Shown in pieces: positions 22,662-31,664 of a DNA stretch of 34,656 nucleotides (within the stretch, counting starts at the first letter, position 1; each line of letters begins with the position of its first letter). Under the pieces are notes generated by a model. The model was not told where the DNA came from and did no database searches. It worked only from the letters and a program-made list of their open reading frames with translations. Both the position numbers and the translations under genes were made by a program. The DNA is from Candidatus Colivivens caballi (GTDB lineage: Bacteria; Bacteroidota; Bacteroidia; Bacteroidales; Bacteroidaceae). The DNA lies in the NCBI GenBank assembly GCA_018065565.1, contig JAGHSZ010000021.1, positions 1 through 34,656 on the forward strand, given 5' to 3'.

Positions 22662-24083
22662 ATGAAAAAGACATTATTATCAATCATGGTTTCGATGGTT
22701 GCTGCTGCGGGTTTTGCCCAGGCTGGCGACCCAGTCATTATGACCATCAACGGAAAACCAGTGCTGCGCTCAGAATTCGAATACAGCTACAATAAGAACA
22801 ACTCGGAAGGTGTAGTCGATAAGAAAGAACTGGATGCATATGTGCCTCTGTTTGTCAATTTCAAACTGAAAGTCGCTGCCGCCGAGGATGCCCGCTACGA
22901 CACGCTTACAACGGTGAAGAACGACTTGAGAGGGTATCGCGAACAGATAGTAATGCCTACAATCACAGATACAGCCTATGTGGAGAACCAGGCGCGTATC
23001 ACATACAAGAACACTGCCGAGCGTTTTGCTGGTGCTGATATGCTTGTGGCAAGTCACATTCTGGTGATGATGCGTCAGGATGCAACTGCTGCTCAGCAGA
23101 CTGCTGCCAAGGCACGCATCGACTCCATCTATCAGGTACTGAAAGGTGGTGCTGACTTCGAAGAGGTGGCACGCGAATGCTCTGACGACAAGGGGTCTGC
23201 ACAGCGTGGAGGTTCACTCGGTGAGTTTGGCAAGGGACAGATGATTCCTGACTTTGAGACCGAGGCCTACAAGTTGCAGCCTGGTCAGATGTCGGCTCCG
23301 TTCCAGTCAACTGTGGGATGGCATATCATCAAGATGACTGACCGTCATCCATTTGAACCATACGAATACCATCACGAGGCCATCTTGAAGTTCCTCAACT
23401 CTCGTGGAATACAGCAGGCAGCTGCCACACACTACATCGACTCCATTTCGGTTCAGCGCGGCATTACTCGCGAACAACTCATCGACGACATTTTCAATAA
23501 CATCATTGCAGAGGATGCCGACCAGCGATTCCTTTCACAGGAATACTATGACGGAACACTGATGTATGAGATGGTGAAGAACGAAATATGGGATCCTGCC
23601 GCTGCTGATGAAGAGGGACAGGCAAAGTTCTATGCCAAGAACAAGAAAAACTATCAGTGGGACAGTCCACGCTTCAAGGGGATTGTAATCCGTGCAAAGA
23701 GTGAAGACATCGTCGCCAAGGCAAAGGCTCTCATCAAGAAGGAAAAAGACGACACACAATGGGGCAAGATGATTGTCTCGGAATTCAACAATGACTCTGT
23801 CAAGGTGGTTCGCATTGAGCACGGCATCTTCAAGGAGGGCGACAATGCCAATGTTGACATCAAGCACTTTGGTAAGCAGGGTGAACTCGTGGGGACGAAG
23901 GACTTCAAGTTTGTAGATACCTACGGACGAGTAATCAAGAAACCAGAAAGTTACAAGGATGTGAAGGCACAGGTTTCGGCCGACTATCAGAGCGCAAAGG
24001 AGCAGGAGTGGGTTGAACAACTTCGCCAGAAGTATTCCTTCACTGTCAATGAAGATGTGCTTAAAACTGTAAATAATCATTAA
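22662..24083 (+). CDS. Periplasmic peptidylprolyl isomerase with parvulin domain
   Basis: The 473-residue product starts MKKTLLSIMVSMVAAAGFAQ with a signal peptide, so it is periplasmic. A SurA-like N-terminal segment (DPVIMTINGKPVLRSEFEYS) resembles the chaperone region, and a parvulin rotamase domain covers about 125-235 (ASHILVMMR, GGADFEEVARECSDD, GGSLGEFGKGQMIPDFE, TVGWHIIKM). The C-terminal 200 residues include Lys-rich segments and may be a second, degenerate rotamase or chaperone part. Proteins of this kind help outer-membrane proteins fold. It lies between guaB and a second SurA-like gene, 94 bp apart. ATG 22662 is well placed for the signal peptide. Confidence 0.88.
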   Translation: MKKTLLSIMVSMVAAAGFAQAGDPVIMTINGKPVLRSEFEYSYNKNNSEGVVDKKELDAYVPLFVNFKLKVAAAEDARYDTLTTVKNDLRGYREQIVMPTITDTAYVENQARITYKNTAERFAGADMLVASHILVMMRQDATAAQQTAAKARIDSIYQVLKGGADFEEVARECSDDKGSAQRGGSLGEFGKGQMIPDFETEAYKLQPGQMSAPFQSTVGWHIIKMTDRHPFEPYEYHHEAILKFLNSRGIQQAAATHYIDSISVQRGITREQLIDDIFNNIIAEDADQRFLSQEYYDGTLMYEMVKNEIWDPAAADEEGQAKFYAKNKKNYQWDSPRFKGIVIRAKSEDIVAKAKALIKKEKDDTQWGKMIVSEFNNDSVKVVRIEHGIFKEGDNANVDIKHFGKQGELVGTKDFKFVDTYGRVIKKPESYKDVKAQVSADYQSAKEQEWVEQLRQKYSFTVNEDVLKTVNNH

Positions 24084-24086
24084 ATT

Positions 24087-24147
24087 CAAGTTTTGCACGC
24101 TGTACTTGGACCATAGGTACAGCAAACCATAAACAGGTTGAAACTTG
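24087..24147 (+). promoter_or_regulatory. Nested hairpins between the two isomerase genes, with palindromic repeat copy 2
   Basis: CAAGTTT (24087-24093) can pair with AAACTTG (24141-24147), enclosing GCTGTAC/GTACAGC (24099-24105 with 24117-24123). Alternatively 24087-24108 folds as a small hairpin that matches the repeat at 14631-14652 at 18 of 22 positions. There is no T-tract, so it is more likely an intercistronic processing or stability element than a terminator. Confidence 0.45.
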
Positions 24148-24177
24148 TAAGGACATAATAAGTTTTTAAGAATCAAT

Positions 24178-25566
24178 ATGAAGAATAAGAAACGGTTGGC
24201 ACTGGCAGCGATGCTTCTGCTGGCTGCTATCCCGGCAAACCTCTTTGCACAGTCAGCCAACAATGTGATTGACGAAGTGGTCTGGGTGGTCGGTGACGAT
24301 GCCATATTCAAGTCGGATGTCGAACAGGCCCGCATCGATGCACAGATGAGCCACCAGCCAATAGGCGGTGACCCTTACTGCGTCATTCCCGAACAGTTGG
24401 CCACACAGAAACTCTTTTTGCATCAGGCAGAACTTGACTCTATCGAGGTGACTGATGCACAGGTGTTCCAGTATGTTGAACAGCGAATGAATATGCTCAT
24501 TCAGAACTATGGTTCAATGGAAAAACTGGAATCATATTCTCACAAAACTGAGGCTCAGATTCGTGAACAGTTGTTCACTTCTCTGCGCGAACAACTCCTC
24601 GTCAACCGTGTTCAGCAGGAACTGACAAAGAACATCAAGATCACTCCTGCTCAGGTTCGCAACTATTTCAAGAACAAGCCACAGGACAGCATCCCGTTCA
24701 TACCTACCAAGGTGGAAGTACAGATATTTGTGCGTGCTCCAAAGATTGCACAGGAGGAAATCGACCGCGTGAAGGACGAACTGCGTGACTACACTGAGCG
24801 TGTGAATTCGGGAAAGGACAATTTCTCGACCTTGGCTGTGCTGTATAGTGAAGACGGTTCTGCTTCGAAGGGTGGACGCATTGGTCTGATGGGCCGTGGC
24901 GAACTCGACCCTGCATATGCTGCCGCTGCATTCAGTCTGAACGACACCAAGACCGTCAGCAAAATCGTGGAGTCAGAGTTTGGTTTCCACATCATTCAGT
25001 TGATTGAAAAACGAGGCGAACGAGTTGACACACGCCACATCCTGCGTAAGGCGCGTCCTTCGGATGAAGCCATTGAGGAGGCCATCAACTTTGTTGACTC
25101 GGTTTGCAATGAAATCCGCAAGGGCGAATATGCATTCGAGGATCCACTGCCGTATCTGTCTGATGACAAGGACTCACGCAACAACTATGGTATCCTTCCA
25201 AACACATATCCTCAGAATCAGGACAGTGAGAACTACGGAACTTCTCGTTTCGAAATGAAGGAACTTCCAACCGAAATTGCCCGTGCTGTTGCAAATATGC
25301 AGATTGGCGAGATTTCAAAGCCGTTCATCATGATAGACAAGAAGGGTAAGGAAGTGGTTGCTGCTGTCCGTCTGAAAAACCGTATTGATGGACATTCTGC
25401 TTCTATGACAGATGACTACCAGACTTTGTTGCAAGTGGTTCAGCTTGAAAAACAGAACGAAATCATCAATAAGTGGATTCGCGAGAAACTGAAATCAACT
25501 TATGTCCGTATCAACGACGACTGGAAGAATTGTGAGTTCTCCGTGCCTGGGTGGATCAAGGAATAA
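24178..25566 (+). CDS. surA: SurA-type periplasmic chaperone / peptidylprolyl isomerase
   Basis: The 462-residue product starts MKNKKRLALAAMLLLAAIPA with a signal peptide ending at FAQ. The SurA N-domain follows (NVIDEVVWVVGDDAIFKSDVE to about 170). The first parvulin domain (about 178-285) has VEVQIFVRAP, DNFSTLAVLYSEDGSASKGG and SEFGFHIIQLIE. A second covers about 285-395 (VDTRHILRKARPSDEAI, RFEMKELPTEIARAV, GEISKPFIMI). The C-terminal helix ends the protein. This two-domain layout is that of E. coli SurA (428 residues), which escorts outer-membrane proteins across the periplasm. Placement next to another isomerase and an LptA-like gene supports an outer-membrane biogenesis cluster. Confidence 0.9.
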   Translation: MKNKKRLALAAMLLLAAIPANLFAQSANNVIDEVVWVVGDDAIFKSDVEQARIDAQMSHQPIGGDPYCVIPEQLATQKLFLHQAELDSIEVTDAQVFQYVEQRMNMLIQNYGSMEKLESYSHKTEAQIREQLFTSLREQLLVNRVQQELTKNIKITPAQVRNYFKNKPQDSIPFIPTKVEVQIFVRAPKIAQEEIDRVKDELRDYTERVNSGKDNFSTLAVLYSEDGSASKGGRIGLMGRGELDPAYAAAAFSLNDTKTVSKIVESEFGFHIIQLIEKRGERVDTRHILRKARPSDEAIEEAINFVDSVCNEIRKGEYAFEDPLPYLSDDKDSRNNYGILPNTYPQNQDSENYGTSRFEMKELPTEIARAVANMQIGEISKPFIMIDKKGKEVVAAVRLKNRIDGHSASMTDDYQTLLQVVQLEKQNEIINKWIREKLKSTYVRINDDWKNCEFSVPGWIKE

Positions 25567-25634
25567 GTGACACTTGGATGCGAACCGACTTCCTCTTTTT
25601 GTTGTGAACTGACTGTAACATCATTAATTTGCTG

Positions 25635-27398
25635 ATGACAGACTGCAAGACATTATATATATATAATAGGTATAGGGTGCTCTTATTGAGTATCCTATGT
25701 CTTCTTGTATGCACCAGTGCCAATGCCCAGCGGCGAGGTGGCGCACATCAGACGGATTCACGCATTCACCTCTTACACTCGGATGTGCTGTACAAGACTC
25801 CAAGCGATCCCGGTGCAGAAATCCTTGTGGGCAAAGTGAAAATCAGCCATGAGGGATGTGTGCTTGACTGTGACAGTGCCCGCTACTTCCGCGATGACAA
25901 TTCGTTCGACGCCTACGGACATGTCAAGATGGTGCAGGGCGACACCCTAAAACTGACGAGCGATTCGTTGTTCTATGACGGATATGGATTGCAGGCACAT
26001 GCACGCGGCAAGGTGGTGCTGACCCATCGCAAGTCACGCCTTGTCACCGAAAAACTCGATTATGACCGTGCTTATGGTGTCGGTATGTACATCGACGGTG
26101 GAAAGCTCTATGATAATGACAATGTTCTGACATCCGACTGGGGACAGTACACTCCTTCAACCCATGAGGCATATTTCACCGATAATGTGCAGTTGACTAA
26201 TCCAAAGTTCAAACTCGTGTCGGACAAACTCTATTATTACACCGATACCGAAGTCGCACGCATCGTTTCGCCGACCAATGTGACAACAGACGATGGCACC
26301 TTCGTCTATGGTGAGGCAGGTGACTACGATACCAAGCACGACAAGGCATTCCTTCTCAACCGCTCGTACATCATCAAGGATATGCGAAAAATTGTGGGCG
26401 ACAGTCTGCACTACGAAAAGAGTACTGGTGTGAGCGAGGCTTTCGGCAATGTCATCATCACCGACGACGAAAACCAGTGCGCACTGCAAGGTGACTATTG
26501 CTGGTATGAAGAAGGCACAGGCAATGCACTGGCCACGGGGCGTGCCGTAGCAATGGAATACTCTTCGCCTGACACAATGTATGTCCATGGCGACACACTC
26601 AAAATGTTTACTTACAACCTTGATACCGACTCGGTTTATCACAATTTACACGCTTACTACCATGTGCGTATGTTCCGCAATGATGTACAGGCAGTGTGTG
26701 ACTCGCTGGTGTCGCTCGAACTGGATTCATGTACATATATGTATGGACAGCCCATCTTGTGGAACGAACAGCAACAGGTGTTCGGTGAAGAAATCCGAGT
26801 GTATAACAACGACAGTACCATCAACTGGGTGCATATCATGCGCCAGGCGATGACTATTGAACGGAAGGATTCGGTGTCGTATAATCAGGTGTCGTCGCAC
26901 GAGATGAAGTGCTACTTCAAGGATGGACAACTTGAACATAACGAGGCACAGGGTAATGTCTATGTTGTCTATTTTATGGATGAAGATGATGGGGCGCGTA
27001 TTGGTATGAACTACACCGAGACCACCGAACTGAAACTATATCTTGAAAACAAGAAAGTCAAAAAGATATGGATGCCTGCTGCCACTGGAACGATGTACCC
27101 TGCATTGAAGATACCACCGGAAAAGCGCTACCTTTCTGGCTTTGCCTGGTTTGACAATATCCGACCAGTCGATAAGGACGACATCTTTGAGTGGCGTGGC
27201 AAGAGCGAAGAACAAGTGCTCAAAAAGACTGAGACCAAAGCCGTACCTTTGCAGCAACTCAACAAAATTCGTAAGAAGGAGGCTGCTTTGCCTGCATCCG
27301 AAGGGACAGATGCTGCCGATACTGCTAATGCTGCCGTTGACGCAAATGCTGACAGCGCGGCCGCCACAACCGATGCCGCTGCAATTGCAAATAAGTAA
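25635..27398 (+). CDS. LptA/OstA-like periplasmic protein with Ala-rich tail
   Basis: The 587-residue product starts MTDCKTLYIYNRYRVLLLSI, with a signal peptide ending at NAQ (about residue 32). The rest is built from repeated beta-strand units such as DVLYKTPSDP, AYGHVKMVQGDTLKLTSDSL, GNVIITDDENQCALQGDY and GNVYVVYF. This is the OstA/LptA jellyroll pattern that forms the lipopolysaccharide bridge through the periplasm. It is far longer than E. coli LptA (185), but such long forms are common in Bacteroidota. The last 40 residues are mostly Ala, Asp, Asn and Thr (ADTANAAVDANADSAAATTD) and likely disordered. ATG 25635 is used rather than TTG 25629. The gene follows surA after 68 bp. Confidence 0.85.
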   Translation: MTDCKTLYIYNRYRVLLLSILCLLVCTSANAQRRGGAHQTDSRIHLLHSDVLYKTPSDPGAEILVGKVKISHEGCVLDCDSARYFRDDNSFDAYGHVKMVQGDTLKLTSDSLFYDGYGLQAHARGKVVLTHRKSRLVTEKLDYDRAYGVGMYIDGGKLYDNDNVLTSDWGQYTPSTHEAYFTDNVQLTNPKFKLVSDKLYYYTDTEVARIVSPTNVTTDDGTFVYGEAGDYDTKHDKAFLLNRSYIIKDMRKIVGDSLHYEKSTGVSEAFGNVIITDDENQCALQGDYCWYEEGTGNALATGRAVAMEYSSPDTMYVHGDTLKMFTYNLDTDSVYHNLHAYYHVRMFRNDVQAVCDSLVSLELDSCTYMYGQPILWNEQQQVFGEEIRVYNNDSTINWVHIMRQAMTIERKDSVSYNQVSSHEMKCYFKDGQLEHNEAQGNVYVVYFMDEDDGARIGMNYTETTELKLYLENKKVKKIWMPAATGTMYPALKIPPEKRYLSGFAWFDNIRPVDKDDIFEWRGKSEEQVLKKTETKAVPLQQLNKIRKKEAALPASEGTDAADTANAAVDANADSAAATTDAAAIANK

Positions 27399-27464
27399 TG
27401 ACTTGCACTTGTAGCACTGTCGTATATGGTGCAATGAGGTCTTTTGAATGAAATAAATTGAATT

Positions 27465-27761
27465 ATGGGATTATTTAAGGTAAATCAGCCTCGTGGATTC
27501 CAGCATAACTATATCTATTACGATCCACGAAAGGAGAAAATACAGAAGATAGAGGAAAGGGCAAAGCGTGAACTTGGGCTGTTGCCAGAAAAGGAATTTG
27601 ACCCAGAGGACATCCGTGGCAAGTTCGTCGGGGCAACCACTCATCTGCGCCGTCGCAAGGAAAACGGAGGCAAGCATCTTGCTTCGGGCATAATCATTGT
27701 GCTGATTGTGCTGCTGTGCCTTTTGCTTCGCTATCTCTATACAGGTCATCTGTTCTATTGA
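27465..27761 (+). CDS. Small single-pass membrane protein of unknown function
   Basis: The 98-residue product has a charged N-terminal half (MGLFKVNQPRGFQHNYIYYD, then RKEKIQKIEERAKRELG) and one membrane segment at about 73-90 (ASGIIIVLIVLLCLLLRYL), ending shortly after at GHLFY. Positive charges before the segment (LRRRKENGGK) suggest the N-terminus faces the cytoplasm. No family name is recalled with certainty, but it sits between the LptA-like gene (66 bp) and mutL (103 bp) on the same strand, and similar small proteins are usual at this place in Bacteroidales. Confidence 0.8.
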   Translation: MGLFKVNQPRGFQHNYIYYDPRKEKIQKIEERAKRELGLLPEKEFDPEDIRGKFVGATTHLRRRKENGGKHLASGIIIVLIVLLCLLLRYLYTGHLFY

Positions 27762-27864
27762 TTTGTGAGATTTACCCGTGACATTGTCTGCCTGGTGGAT
27801 GTGACACTTCCCCGGTAACTATATCTATGAGCCGTTGTGCTCTATCCCTGTTAGAAACAATTAC

Positions 27865-29850
27865 ATGCAAGACATAATACATCTACTTCCCGATTCTGTT
27901 GCCAACCAGATTGCTGCCGGTGAGGTCGTTCAGCGACCTGCATCGATAGTGAAGGAACTGGTGGAAAACTCCATTGATGCCGGCGCCTCGTCCATTCAGG
28001 TGCTGATCACCGATGGTGGCCGTACCTGTGTGCAGGTCATTGACGACGGAGTCGGAATGTCGGAGACCGATGCCCGCCTGGCATTTGAGCGCCATGCCAC
28101 TTCTAAAATCACTTCGGCAGACGACCTTTTCACCTTGACCACTATGGGATTTCGTGGTGAGGCATTGGCTTCTATTGCCGCAGTGGCGCAGGTGGAACTC
28201 CGCACACGCCGTGCTGAGGACGAACTGGGTGTATTCCTTTCACTCGCTGGTTCCAAAGTTGAGAAGCAGGAACCTGTGGCATGTCCGGTCGGCAGCAACT
28301 TCGCAGTTCGTAACCTCTTCTTCAATGTGCCTGCCCGTCGCAAGTTCCTGAAGTCGAATCAGACAGAACTGTCGAACATCATCACTGACTTCGAACGAAT
28401 CGTGCTGACGCATCCCGACATCGCTTTCTCTTTGTCCAATAATGGCACGGAAATTTACAATCTGCCCGCAGCAAAACTGCGCCAGCGCATACTGGATGTA
28501 ATCGGTAAGAAACACGATCCCGACCTTGTGGCATTGGAGACTGAGACCACGCTTGTCAGCATTTCTGGATATGTCGGTCAGCCACAGGCGGCACGAAAGC
28601 GTGGACAGCATCAGTTCTTCTTTGTGAACGGTCGATTCATGAACCATCCATTCTTCCGTAGTGCAGTGGTGCGTGCCTATGAAAACCTAATTCCCGTAGG
28701 CGAACAACCGTCGTTTTTCCTCTATCTTGCCGTCAATCCGTCGTCGATTGATGTGAATGTACATCCTACAAAGACTGAAATAAAGTTCGACTACGAACAG
28801 GACATCTGGAAAATCATACATGCAGCCGTGAAGGAGGCTCTGGGCAAATATGCCAATACTCCGTCCATCGACTTCGATACCGAGGGACGGCCCGACATAC
28901 CAGCGATGGAGTCCCGCATGAACTACTTGCCAAAGCAACCGAGTGTCAAGGTTGACAAAAACTACAATCCGTTCAACCTGACAGGTCACACCATCGCACA
29001 GCCTCATGCTTCTTCCAATTGGGAAACACTTTATCCAGATGTTCCTTCGCAATCGGAAGCACCCGGACCTACCCACTTGTGGAGTGGGGCACTCGACAAT
29101 CCGTTCGATGTTGACAATCCCCTTGATTGCATGGGTGGCGGCGGTGCCACAATGCCAGATACGGGCAATGCCGGCAATCCATTGGCGCCGCATGGCAGTT
29201 CTGCCGATTCGCTAACCTTTGCAGGAAAGTCCGCTTTTGCCGATTCATCAGAAACTGAAAAAACGCCAGAACTGACATCATCCACACCGTTCTTTCAGTA
29301 CAAAGGCCGTTATGTGGTTATTCCCGATAGCAATGGTCTGGTACTGGTTGACCAGCACCGTGCCCACATCTGTGTTCTGTATGACCAGTATCAGCATAGT
29401 TTGTTCAAGCAACCAGGTGCTTCTCAGGGAATGCTCTTTCCCGAGGTTGTGACATTCTCTGCCTCTGAAATGGTGCTGCTTGACACGCTGATGTCCGACC
29501 TGGAATTCATCGGTTTCGAACTTGCCAACCTTGGTGGAGGCTCATATTGCATCAATGGCATTCCGTCATGCATCGATTCAGCCAATCCCATAAAACTTCT
29601 CCATGACTTGCTCGCATCAGCAGGCGAGACAAACATCAGCATTCGTGAAAGTGTGCGCAACTCCATAGCCCTTACTATGGCAAAGACTGTGGCAATCCCA
29701 TACGGACAAGTGCTGTCGGAAGAAGAGACCCGTCTGCTTCTCGCACAACTCTTCCTGCTGCCGGCATCGCGCTACACCCCCGACGGTCAGGTGGTGTTCA
29801 CCCGCATCAGTCACTCCGTCATCGAAACCTCATTCAAGGGACATAAGTGA
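27865..29850 (+). CDS. mutL: DNA mismatch repair protein MutL without an intact DQHA endonuclease motif
   Basis: The 661-residue product starts at ATG 27865 (MQDIIHLLPDSVANQIAAGE); ten upstream codons are not family-like. The GHKL ATPase domain (about 1-330) has ELVENSIDAGAS, DDGVGM, TMGFRGEALASI and the RKFLKSN loop. A flexible linker rich in Pro, Ser and Asp (about 360-475) leads to the dimerisation domain. There the motif DQHAxxExxxxE is DQHRAHICVLYDQY: the first Glu is Ile and the second is Asp. The protein may therefore lack the nicking activity that Dam-less bacteria usually need; I believe related Bacteroidota MutLs share this variant. It is last in the guaB cluster. Confidence 0.95.
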   Translation: MQDIIHLLPDSVANQIAAGEVVQRPASIVKELVENSIDAGASSIQVLITDGGRTCVQVIDDGVGMSETDARLAFERHATSKITSADDLFTLTTMGFRGEALASIAAVAQVELRTRRAEDELGVFLSLAGSKVEKQEPVACPVGSNFAVRNLFFNVPARRKFLKSNQTELSNIITDFERIVLTHPDIAFSLSNNGTEIYNLPAAKLRQRILDVIGKKHDPDLVALETETTLVSISGYVGQPQAARKRGQHQFFFVNGRFMNHPFFRSAVVRAYENLIPVGEQPSFFLYLAVNPSSIDVNVHPTKTEIKFDYEQDIWKIIHAAVKEALGKYANTPSIDFDTEGRPDIPAMESRMNYLPKQPSVKVDKNYNPFNLTGHTIAQPHASSNWETLYPDVPSQSEAPGPTHLWSGALDNPFDVDNPLDCMGGGGATMPDTGNAGNPLAPHGSSADSLTFAGKSAFADSSETEKTPELTSSTPFFQYKGRYVVIPDSNGLVLVDQHRAHICVLYDQYQHSLFKQPGASQGMLFPEVVTFSASEMVLLDTLMSDLEFIGFELANLGGGSYCINGIPSCIDSANPIKLLHDLLASAGETNISIRESVRNSIALTMAKTVAIPYGQVLSEEETRLLLAQLFLLPASRYTPDGQVVFTRISHSVIETSFKGHK

Positions 29851-29965
29851 ATCATTGTACAGCACAAATGGCAATAATGTGTGCATTTCTGGCGCTAAAA
29901 CACGAAAAAAAAGTGTATTTGTACAAATTTTTATGTTTTTTTATTTTTATGTAAACGAAAAATAC

Positions 29966-30121
29966 TACCTTTGCACCCAAATAAAGGCACAAAATGCGCA
30001 AATCCTTTAGTGAGGGAATATGCAAGAAGTACGAATGAGATGTACGAAGAGAGTGTTAGCACAGTTATATATTAAGAAAAGCAAACAAATAGATATTATT
30101 AATTATTAAAAAAAAGTAGTT
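29966..30121 (+). promoter_or_regulatory. ompA promoter (-7) and long 5' leader
   Basis: TACCTTTG (29966-29973) fits the -7 consensus and is preceded by a very AT-rich stretch (29908-29955) but no clear -33. The leader to ATG 30122 is about 140 nt. Long leaders on major outer-membrane protein mRNAs are often targets for small RNAs or stability control; no specific element is recognised here. Confidence 0.65.
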
Positions 30122-31279
30122 ATGAAAAAGATTTTGATGGCACTTGCTATTGCAAGTCTTGGTGTTGCTGCTAATGCGCAGACAACACAGCTCGAAACTC
30201 CTTCGAAGTACACAGTTGCAACCAACTCATTCTGGTCAAACTGGTACATTCAGGTAGGTGTTGACATGTCTTTGATTACCACTCCTAACACAAGTGTATT
30301 CAAGGATGATTGGCACGGCAGCCGTACTTATGGCATCGATTTAGCTGTAGGTAAGTGGTTCACTCCTGGTTATGGAATGCGTCTGAAGGCTAATTGGGAG
30401 AATGGTTTGTTCGCTCATGCATTCCGCAATACAGATCACCTCTGGGCACCTGATTTCCATGATGGTGGTTACGGAGCAATCTATTACGATAACCTCTTCA
30501 ATCTCTCTAACCTCATCTGTGGTTATAGCGAGAGCCGCGTTTGGAACTTCTCAGTTTATCCACGCTTTGGCGTCATCCGCAACTTCGAGCGTAATGTAAA
30601 CCCAATCGCAATTGGTGGTGGTATCGAATCATCTTGGAAGATTTCAAAGACTGTAGGCGTTTATCTCGACGCTGCTTATGTCTTCACTCCTGACTATTAC
30701 CTTGGCCGCAACGACTTCTCAGGTCATGAGTCAAACGGTATCCTTTCTGCTGACCTCGGTCTTACATTCAACCTCGGTAAGAGCACTTGGTCAAAGGCAG
30801 TTCCACTCGAGGCTTACAATGCTCTCGCTGCTGCAAGCGAAGAAGCTCTTGCTAAGCTCCGCGCAGAACTCGACAAGGAACGTGCTGAAAATGCTCGCCT
30901 CCGTGCTCAGCTCGCAGAACAGAAGCCAGCTGCTACTGCTTCAAAGGTAGAGAAGGTTATCGCTTCTACTGCAACTTCTGTATTCTTCGACCTCAACTCA
31001 GCTAAGCTCAACTCAAAGAAGGATCTCGTTAACCTCGAAGCTGTTGCTGCTGCTGCTAAGGAATCAGGTGCAAAGGTAACTGTTACAGGTTCTGCTGATA
31101 GCAAGACTGGTTCTTCTGCTTGGAACCAGAAACTTTCTGAAGGTCGTGCTAACGCTGTTGCTGACGAACTCGTTCGCCTCGGTGTAAACCGTGACAACAT
31201 CACAGTAAAGGCAATTGGTGGTGTAAACGAAGTTTCTCCATTCAACCTCAACCGTCGCGCAGTCATCGAACTCAAGTAA
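30122..31279 (+). CDS. ompA: OmpA-family outer-membrane protein
   Basis: The 385-residue product starts MKKILMALAIASLGVAANAQ with a signal peptide. Residues about 30-225 form a transmembrane beta-barrel (WYIQVGVDMSLI, RTYGIDLAVGKWF, WNFSVYPRFGVIRNFE, ADLGLTFNLG). A coiled coil (about 235-265: EEALAKLRAELDKERAENAR) reaches into the periplasm. The OmpA C-terminal peptidoglycan-binding domain (about 285-385) has TSVFFDLNSAKLNSKKDL, VTVTGSADSKTGS, NQKLSEGRANAVADELVRLG and FNLNRRAVIELK. It anchors the outer membrane to the wall. Codon use is more biased (GCT, CTC, GAA, AAG) than in neighbours, fitting very high expression. It has its own promoter and terminator. Confidence 0.95.
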   Translation: MKKILMALAIASLGVAANAQTTQLETPSKYTVATNSFWSNWYIQVGVDMSLITTPNTSVFKDDWHGSRTYGIDLAVGKWFTPGYGMRLKANWENGLFAHAFRNTDHLWAPDFHDGGYGAIYYDNLFNLSNLICGYSESRVWNFSVYPRFGVIRNFERNVNPIAIGGGIESSWKISKTVGVYLDAAYVFTPDYYLGRNDFSGHESNGILSADLGLTFNLGKSTWSKAVPLEAYNALAAASEEALAKLRAELDKERAENARLRAQLAEQKPAATASKVEKVIASTATSVFFDLNSAKLNSKKDLVNLEAVAAAAKESGAKVTVTGSADSKTGSSAWNQKLSEGRANAVADELVRLGVNRDNITVKAIGGVNEVSPFNLNRRAVIELK

Positions 31280-31328
31280 TCTATCAAAGATTAAAGATAC
31301 AAGTCGATAACGACTGACACTATGCAAG

Positions 31329-31362
31329 GGTGCTGTTCTTCACTGAACAGCACTCTTTTTTT
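31329..31362 (+). terminator. ompA intrinsic terminator
   Basis: GGTGCTGTTC (31329-31338) pairs with GAACAGCACT (31345-31354, one G-T pair) around a 6-nt loop, followed by CTTTTTTT. This is a strong rho-independent terminator 50 bp after the ompA stop. Confidence 0.9.
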
Positions 31363-31464
31363 GTGGTGCTATGTGGAGTGGCAATTATGTGGGACATAAA
31401 CCCTGTGTGAAAAATATATTTGTGATCGGTATTTTTGCGATTGGTATAGACGCTTGTGAAATGG

Positions 31465-31524
31465 CCGAATGACTGAATGTCATGAGGCTTGCGACAACTC
31501 GGCGTTTATGCCGACAAAGGAGTT
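31465..31524. repeat. 60-bp interspersed intergenic repeat, copy 2
   Basis: It matches 14658-14717 at 58 of 60 positions, same orientation, with the same two small hairpins. A shortened echo of its end (TGCCGACAAAG) recurs at 31541-31551. It lies in the gene-free gap after ompA. Confidence 0.9.
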
Positions 31525-31652
31525 TCTTCAAAAGTGTTTTTGCCGACAAAGCATATTTCCTATCACCCTAAATGTCGTATGAACTAAAAGAAAATTACAC
31601 CGATTTAATAAAATAATTAGTAGTTTGTGATGAGTGTTTCGTAATTAATTGT

Positions 31653-31660
31653 TATATTTG
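31653..31660 (+). promoter_or_regulatory. -7 promoter element of the candidate non-coding RNA
   Basis: TATATTTG followed by CAGC fits the Bacteroidota consensus. A TTTG at 31624-31627 lies 25 bp upstream, farther than the usual 19-20. No start codon with a plausible protein follows. Confidence 0.65.
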
Positions 31661-31664
31661 CAGC

